Of a stretch of DNA of 9,412 bases, positions 6,848-9,412 are shown one piece after another. This DNA is from Alphaproteobacteria bacterium UBA3650 (GTDB taxonomy: Bacteria; Pseudomonadota; Alphaproteobacteria; CAAHEQ01; UBA3637), in the NCBI GenBank assembly GCA_002373815.1, contig DFKH01000131.1, positions 1 through 9,412 on the forward strand, given 5' to 3'. The position numbers were made by a program, and so were the translations under genes. Position 1 is the first letter of the stretch; the number at the start of each line of letters is the position of its first letter. The notes under the pieces were generated by a model, which ran no database searches, was not told where the DNA came from, and saw only the letters and a list, made by a program, of their open reading frames with translations.

Positions 6848-7363
6848 ATGGCCTTTTTTGCATACTACTTTTTAAAAAAAGAAGTGATGAAACATTATAA
6901 ACAACAATTCAACAACGTTTCTCAAAATGAACAAGCGACCGTTATTTCAGATCTCAGAAATGCACTATTTGGACTTGAAATACTCTCTGACAACAAAATT
7001 GAACAGTTGGTAAAGAACCCTGAGGCACACTATTATATCGTACACAATTTACCATTACCAAGAAAATTCCGAAAACAAAGTGAAAACAAAGCTGATTCAA
7101 AAGATTATAACCAAGCTATTCATGCTTTGAAGGATTTAGGCTTGTTGTCTCAGAAAAAGCAACGCCTAAGAAACAAATTACAACCAATTTTAATTCTCAC
7201 AGCTGTATTGTCTGTTGGATCTGCGTTATTTGCTGCAAATTCAAAACACAGCACAAAGATCCCACTTACAGGAGCAATAGCCTCTTTGGCCCTCTTGGCG
7301 CATAACAAAGAACAAAACAACATGTTGCCACCTTTTCCTAAAAAACCAGATTTGACACATTAA
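6848..7363 (+). CDS. unrecognised protein A of the array, C-terminal membrane hairpin
   Basis: A 171-residue protein of unknown function. The first 110 residues are polar and mostly helical in character, with an aromatic N-terminus (MAFFAYYFLKK). A basic patch, KKQRLRNK (103-110), precedes two hydrophobic segments: about 111-130 (LQPILILTAVLSVGSALFAA) and about 138-152 (IPLTGAIASLALLAH), separated by a short polar turn. The tail is proline- and lysine-rich. The charge pattern predicts both ends in the cytoplasm. I chose the ATG at 6848 (AAGGAAGA 7 nt upstream) over the in-frame TTG at 6827. It is the first gene after the perfect-consensus promoter and is followed 12 nt later by the next gene. 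The membrane hairpin near the C-terminus recurs in the third, fourth and fifth genes. Confidence 0.8.
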   Translation: MAFFAYYFLKKEVMKHYKQQFNNVSQNEQATVISDLRNALFGLEILSDNKIEQLVKNPEAHYYIVHNLPLPRKFRKQSENKADSKDYNQAIHALKDLGLLSQKKQRLRNKLQPILILTAVLSVGSALFAANSKHSTKIPLTGAIASLALLAHNKEQNNMLPPFPKKPDLTH

Positions 7364-7375
7364 AAAGGATCATCT

Positions 7376-7831
7376 ATGAATAATCTTAGTCCAGAGCAAA
7401 AAATTCAAATCGAACGCCAACGTCTCAGCATTTCAGATGTCATATTACACACACAACAACAAACTCTTCATAAATTATGTGACTCTTTTCATTTTGATAA
7501 CGCTGACTTGCTGGAAATAGAGTTTGCTGAATACCAAAGAACGAAAAAATCCTATGATCGAGTTTATGCCACTATTGGCGATTTAACAGCAGAAGAAATT
7601 AATGCTCTGGTGCCACATATTCATGTTGGACAAAACATTATGAAAGAATGTCTTAAATTAGCAGACAAAAAAGAGCAACAAATAAAACAACAACATAGGC
7701 AGGGACGCCTAAAAGCGATAAAACGCATTTTAAATCCATTAGCCTACCTTGCTTTGTTGGCTTCAAAAAAAACCTCCATTTCTGACAAAACAGTTTCTAA
7801 ATTTTCCAACCGAAATTTGGAGTCACGATGA
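7376..7831 (+). CDS. unrecognised protein B of the array, mostly soluble helical
   Basis: A 151-residue protein of unknown function. It is rich in Glu, Gln, Lys and His and looks largely helical, with a charged possible coiled-coil stretch (about 93-117, LKLADKKEQQIKQQHRQGRLK). Only one short hydrophobic segment is visible (about 118-129, ILNPLAYLALLA), too short for a normal membrane helix. It then ends in a polar Ser/Lys-rich tail where its neighbours have a second helix. A weak match to the first gene (TAEEINALVP here, DNKIEQLVKN there) may mean common descent. AAAAAGGA ends 6 nt before the ATG. Its stop overlaps the next start in ATGA, so this gene and the third gene are probably translationally coupled. 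Confidence 0.78.
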   Translation: MNNLSPEQKIQIERQRLSISDVILHTQQQTLHKLCDSFHFDNADLLEIEFAEYQRTKKSYDRVYATIGDLTAEEINALVPHIHVGQNIMKECLKLADKKEQQIKQQHRQGRLKAIKRILNPLAYLALLASKKTSISDKTVSKFSNRNLESR

Positions 7832-8124
7832 ATATAAACCATCAAAACAATGAAACATTGCCATTAGATTCGTATATACAATTAAAGAAAAAACGACAGT
7901 TCATACAAAATCAACGAAAAACAAAAACTCATACCAGAAATCAAGCCATTTTTCAAGGTTTATTGGCCGTTAGTTGGACGGCACTTGGTTGTTATTCTGT
8001 AAATAAAAACAATCCTTTTATGTTTTTAATATGTCTCGCTTGCGTACGGGGAGCCACAGAACAACATACCAAAGCATTATCTAAATATCTTACCCTACGA
8101 AAAGCTCAGGTTCAAAAAAAATAA
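7828..8124 (+). CDS. unrecognised small membrane protein C of the array
   Basis: A 98-residue protein of unknown function. A strongly basic N-terminal half (KKKRQFIQNQRKTKTHTR, 20-37) leads into hydrophobic segments near 40-57 (AIFQGLLAVSWTALGCYS) and 63-75 (PFMFLICLACVRG), joined by VNKNN. A basic amphipathic tail follows. The positive-inside rule puts both ends in the cytoplasm. The ATG overlaps the preceding stop by 4 nt and has GGAG 5 nt upstream. As the last gene of the first unit, it is followed by a new promoter rather than a visible terminator. Confidence 0.78.
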   Translation: MNINHQNNETLPLDSYIQLKKKRQFIQNQRKTKTHTRNQAIFQGLLAVSWTALGCYSVNKNNPFMFLICLACVRGATEQHTKALSKYLTLRKAQVQKK

Positions 8125-8127
8125 AAC

Positions 8128-8157
8128 TTGACAAATCCATATATTTTATAGTATACT
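8128..8157 (+). promoter_or_regulatory. promoter of the second array unit
   Basis: TTGACA (8128-8133, perfect), an 18-nt spacer and TATACT (8152-8157, 5 of 6). The expected start is near 8164, about 27 nt before the ATG at 8191. It lies in the 66-nt gap after the third array gene and begins almost at its stop codon. The fourth and fifth genes can therefore be expressed both by read-through and independently. Confidence 0.7.
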
Positions 8158-8190
8158 ATTGAAGTTTCTGCAAATCAATAAAGGAATAAA

Positions 8191-8424
8191 ATGAGTCGCA
8201 CAACAAAAAAGAAAAATTTAAAAAAATCTGACATTCACCGCCGATTTTCCATTTTAGTGGCATTGTATACACTAGGCGCCATCACATCTGCCGGTTTATT
8301 TTTTGTTGTAGAAAAACCCCATTTAGCAGCAGGAATTGCAACCTCAGGTCTTGCAACCTCTATTTTGGGATTAAAAAAATCCTATCAGAACTATCAACAT
8401 GTCATGCTAAAAAAGATACGATAA
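8191..8424 (+). CDS. unrecognised small membrane protein D of the array
   Basis: A 77-residue protein of unknown function. A lysine-rich N-terminus (TTKKKNLKKSDIHRR, 4-18) precedes two membrane helices, about 20-40 (SILVALYTLGAITSAGLFFVV) and 43-61 (PHLAAGIATSGLATSILGL), with only EK between them. A basic tail ends the protein (KKSYQNYQHVMLKKIR). This tight hairpin with both ends cytoplasmic is the barest version of the array architecture. Holins and small toxins can look like this, but there is no lysis gene or antitoxin next to it, so I do not propose either. AAGGA lies 5 nt before the ATG. The next gene follows after 12 nt. Confidence 0.8.
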   Translation: MSRTTKKKNLKKSDIHRRFSILVALYTLGAITSAGLFFVVEKPHLAAGIATSGLATSILGLKKSYQNYQHVMLKKIR

Positions 8425-8436
8425 AAAGGAGTCCTT

Positions 8437-8775
8437 ATGAATAATACACCTCAAAACACTAGGGTCAAAATAGATGATGAACTACGTCAAAAATGGGAAC
8501 GTTATGAAAGAATACGCCACGAAGACCTGAATTGGAAAATGAAAATTGCTAAAAAGATTGAAACATTTTCTTCTCTTTATGCGCTTGCATGTCTCGGTGT
8601 TGCAATGGCTAGTCCAGCTTCTTCATCCGTGCGTCCAATTGCAACCACATCAGCCTTAGTCATTGGAGGTGGAGCAATTGCAATGGAAACAGCACGTAAA
8701 AAATATTTCAAAAATCAGATTTCAAATTTAAAGCAACAAAGAAAATATTGGTTTGGAACCGAAAAAGAGATATAA
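8437..8775 (+). CDS. unrecognised small membrane protein E of the array
   Basis: A 112-residue protein of unknown function. A charged helical N-terminus (about 1-42, DDELRQKWERYERIRHEDLNW) leads to hydrophobic segments near 44-62 (FSSLYALACLGVAMASPAS) and 67-84 (PIATTSALVIGGGAIAME), joined by a short turn containing R66. A basic helical tail follows (ARKKYFKNQISNLKQQRKYWFG, 86-107, with K, R and aromatic residues). It resembles protein D in the hairpin: both have LY-L near the start of helix 1 and a Pro that opens helix 2. AAGGAG lies 5 nt before the ATG. The gene is convergent with uvrD, with 28 nt between stops and no terminator visible. Confidence 0.8.
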   Translation: MNNTPQNTRVKIDDELRQKWERYERIRHEDLNWKMKIAKKIETFSSLYALACLGVAMASPASSSVRPIATTSALVIGGGAIAMETARKKYFKNQISNLKQQRKYWFGTEKEI

Positions 8776-8803
8776 TTGGAAATAGAACCTTTTATTGGGA
8801 ATC

Positions 8804-9412
8804 TTAAATCAATTCCAAAAACCTGGCTAATATCTTTTTAATACCCCCTCGTTCAAAGGCGACTTCAACTTGATCGCCATTTTCACACAACACAACGCCC
8901 TTGCCAAAGGTTTCATGCATGACCTGACGTCCTTTCCACTTAGAGGAATAAACACTTGTGTTTGCCTGCACTTTTTCATGCGCCCAAGGCATACGCACAT
9001 CTGAAAAACTGGCTCCATACCCCATCCGATTATTACCACGCTTATCAATATGTTCTTCGGGCAATTCATCAATGAATCGACTAGGCAAAGAATTTTGCCA
9101 TTGACCATACACACGTCGATTACTAACATACGAAATAAATGCCAACTTCCTCGCCCGTGTGATGCCCACATAAGCCAAACGCCTTTCTTCCTCCAAACCT
9201 GCTTCGCCAGATTCATCCATTGCCTTTTGATGGGGGAAAAGCCCCTCTTCCCACCCTGTTAAAAATACCGTATCAAATTCCAAGCCTTTACTGGCATGCA
9301 AAGTCATCACAACCAACTGATCGCCCATCGGCGCTTCATCATTTTCAGTCAGTAAACTGGCATATTCCAAAAATTGTTCAATAGATTCAAAATCACCACT
9401 ACCCAACACATT
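8804..9412 (-). CDS. uvrD: UvrD/PcrA-type superfamily 1 DNA helicase, C-terminal 202 residues (partial)
   Basis: The frame is open to the right edge, so the start and the ATPase domain 1A lie outside. The visible part holds motif V (MTLHASKGLEF) and motif VI (EEERRLAYVGITRAR), with the typical WEEGLFPHQ stretch between them and SRFIDELPEE after. The last 45 residues, from KWKGRQVMHETFGKGVV to the end, match the C-terminal Tudor-like domain of UvrD/PcrA, including GDQVEVAFERGGIKKILARF. In known members that domain contacts RNA polymerase. The protein unwinds DNA 3' to 5' in nucleotide excision and mismatch repair. UvrD and PcrA cannot be separated from this fragment; uvrD is the usual name in proteobacteria. 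It is convergent with the fifth array gene. Confidence 0.93.
   Translation of the reverse strand, partial: NVLGSGDFESIEQFLEYASLLTENDEAPMGDQLVVMTLHASKGLEFDTVFLTGWEEGLFPHQKAMDESGEAGLEEERRLAYVGITRARKLAFISYVSNRRVYGQWQNSLPSRFIDELPEEHIDKRGNNRMGYGASFSDVRMPWAHEKVQANTSVYSSKWKGRQVMHETFGKGVVLCENGDQVEVAFERGGIKKILARFLELI

Noticed and set aside
8426..8436. AAGGAGTCCTT palindrome over the Shine-Dalgarno of the fifth array gene as an RNA switch
   Set aside because: The loop would be one base, so no stable hairpin can form; it is probably a chance palindrome around the ribosome binding site.
8191..8775. Holin or toxin-antitoxin reading of the last two array genes
   Set aside because: No endolysin, spanin, phage gene or recognisable antitoxin is near; two membrane helices alone do not support it.
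8776..8818. TTGGAA / TTCCAA pair at the array-uvrD junction as a bidirectional terminator
   Set aside because: Only 6-bp arms with a loop over 30 nt and no adjacent T-runs.

Overview
This window looks like an AT-rich alphaproteobacterial chromosome segment, probably from a host-associated or gut lineage. The taxonomic guess rests on three things: the DnaE sequence (for example the RNTSTHAAGVVIG stretch), the lolC-lolD-dnaE neighbourhood known from many alphaproteobacteria, and a large secreted Cys-rich protein of a kind I associate with low-GC gut alphaproteobacteria. The last point is recollection, not a search result.

Layout, left to right. (1) 1-2238, minus strand: the first 746 codons of dnaE, running off the left edge. 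(2) 2311-4458, minus: a 715-aa secreted protein with about 58 cysteines, an 11-Asp tract near its C-terminus and a possible lectin-like C-terminal part. (3) 4459-4553: a short divergent control region with a good sigma70-type promoter for the Cys-rich gene, three copies of GGATATT placed over that promoter, and a second perfect 8-bp dyad. (4) 4554-4799, plus: a small XRE-type helix-turn-helix regulator, tail to tail with lolD. (5) 4802-6719, minus: lolD and a lolC/E-type permease overlapping by 8 nt, an intact lipoprotein-releasing ABC transporter. (6) 6720-6847: a control region holding a perfect-consensus TTGACA-N17-TATAAT promoter reading right. (7) 6848-8775, plus: five small unrecognised genes in two units, each with its own good promoter. 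Four of the five products end in a two-helix hydrophobic hairpin. (8) 8804-9412, minus: the C-terminal 202 residues of a UvrD/PcrA helicase, running off the right edge.

The housekeeping genes (dnaE, lolCD, uvrD) are conventional. Two stretches look like accessory DNA set into or beside a conserved backbone: the Cys-rich gene with its divergent regulator, between lolD and dnaE, and the array of small hairpin membrane proteins, between the lol permease gene and uvrD. The regulator, its putative operators and the secreted protein form a plausible self-contained module. The five-gene array is the best candidate for an undescribed system, but nothing in the sequence gives its function. No RNA genes, IS elements, CRISPR arrays or convincing terminators were seen, and no gap between genes exceeds about 130 bases.
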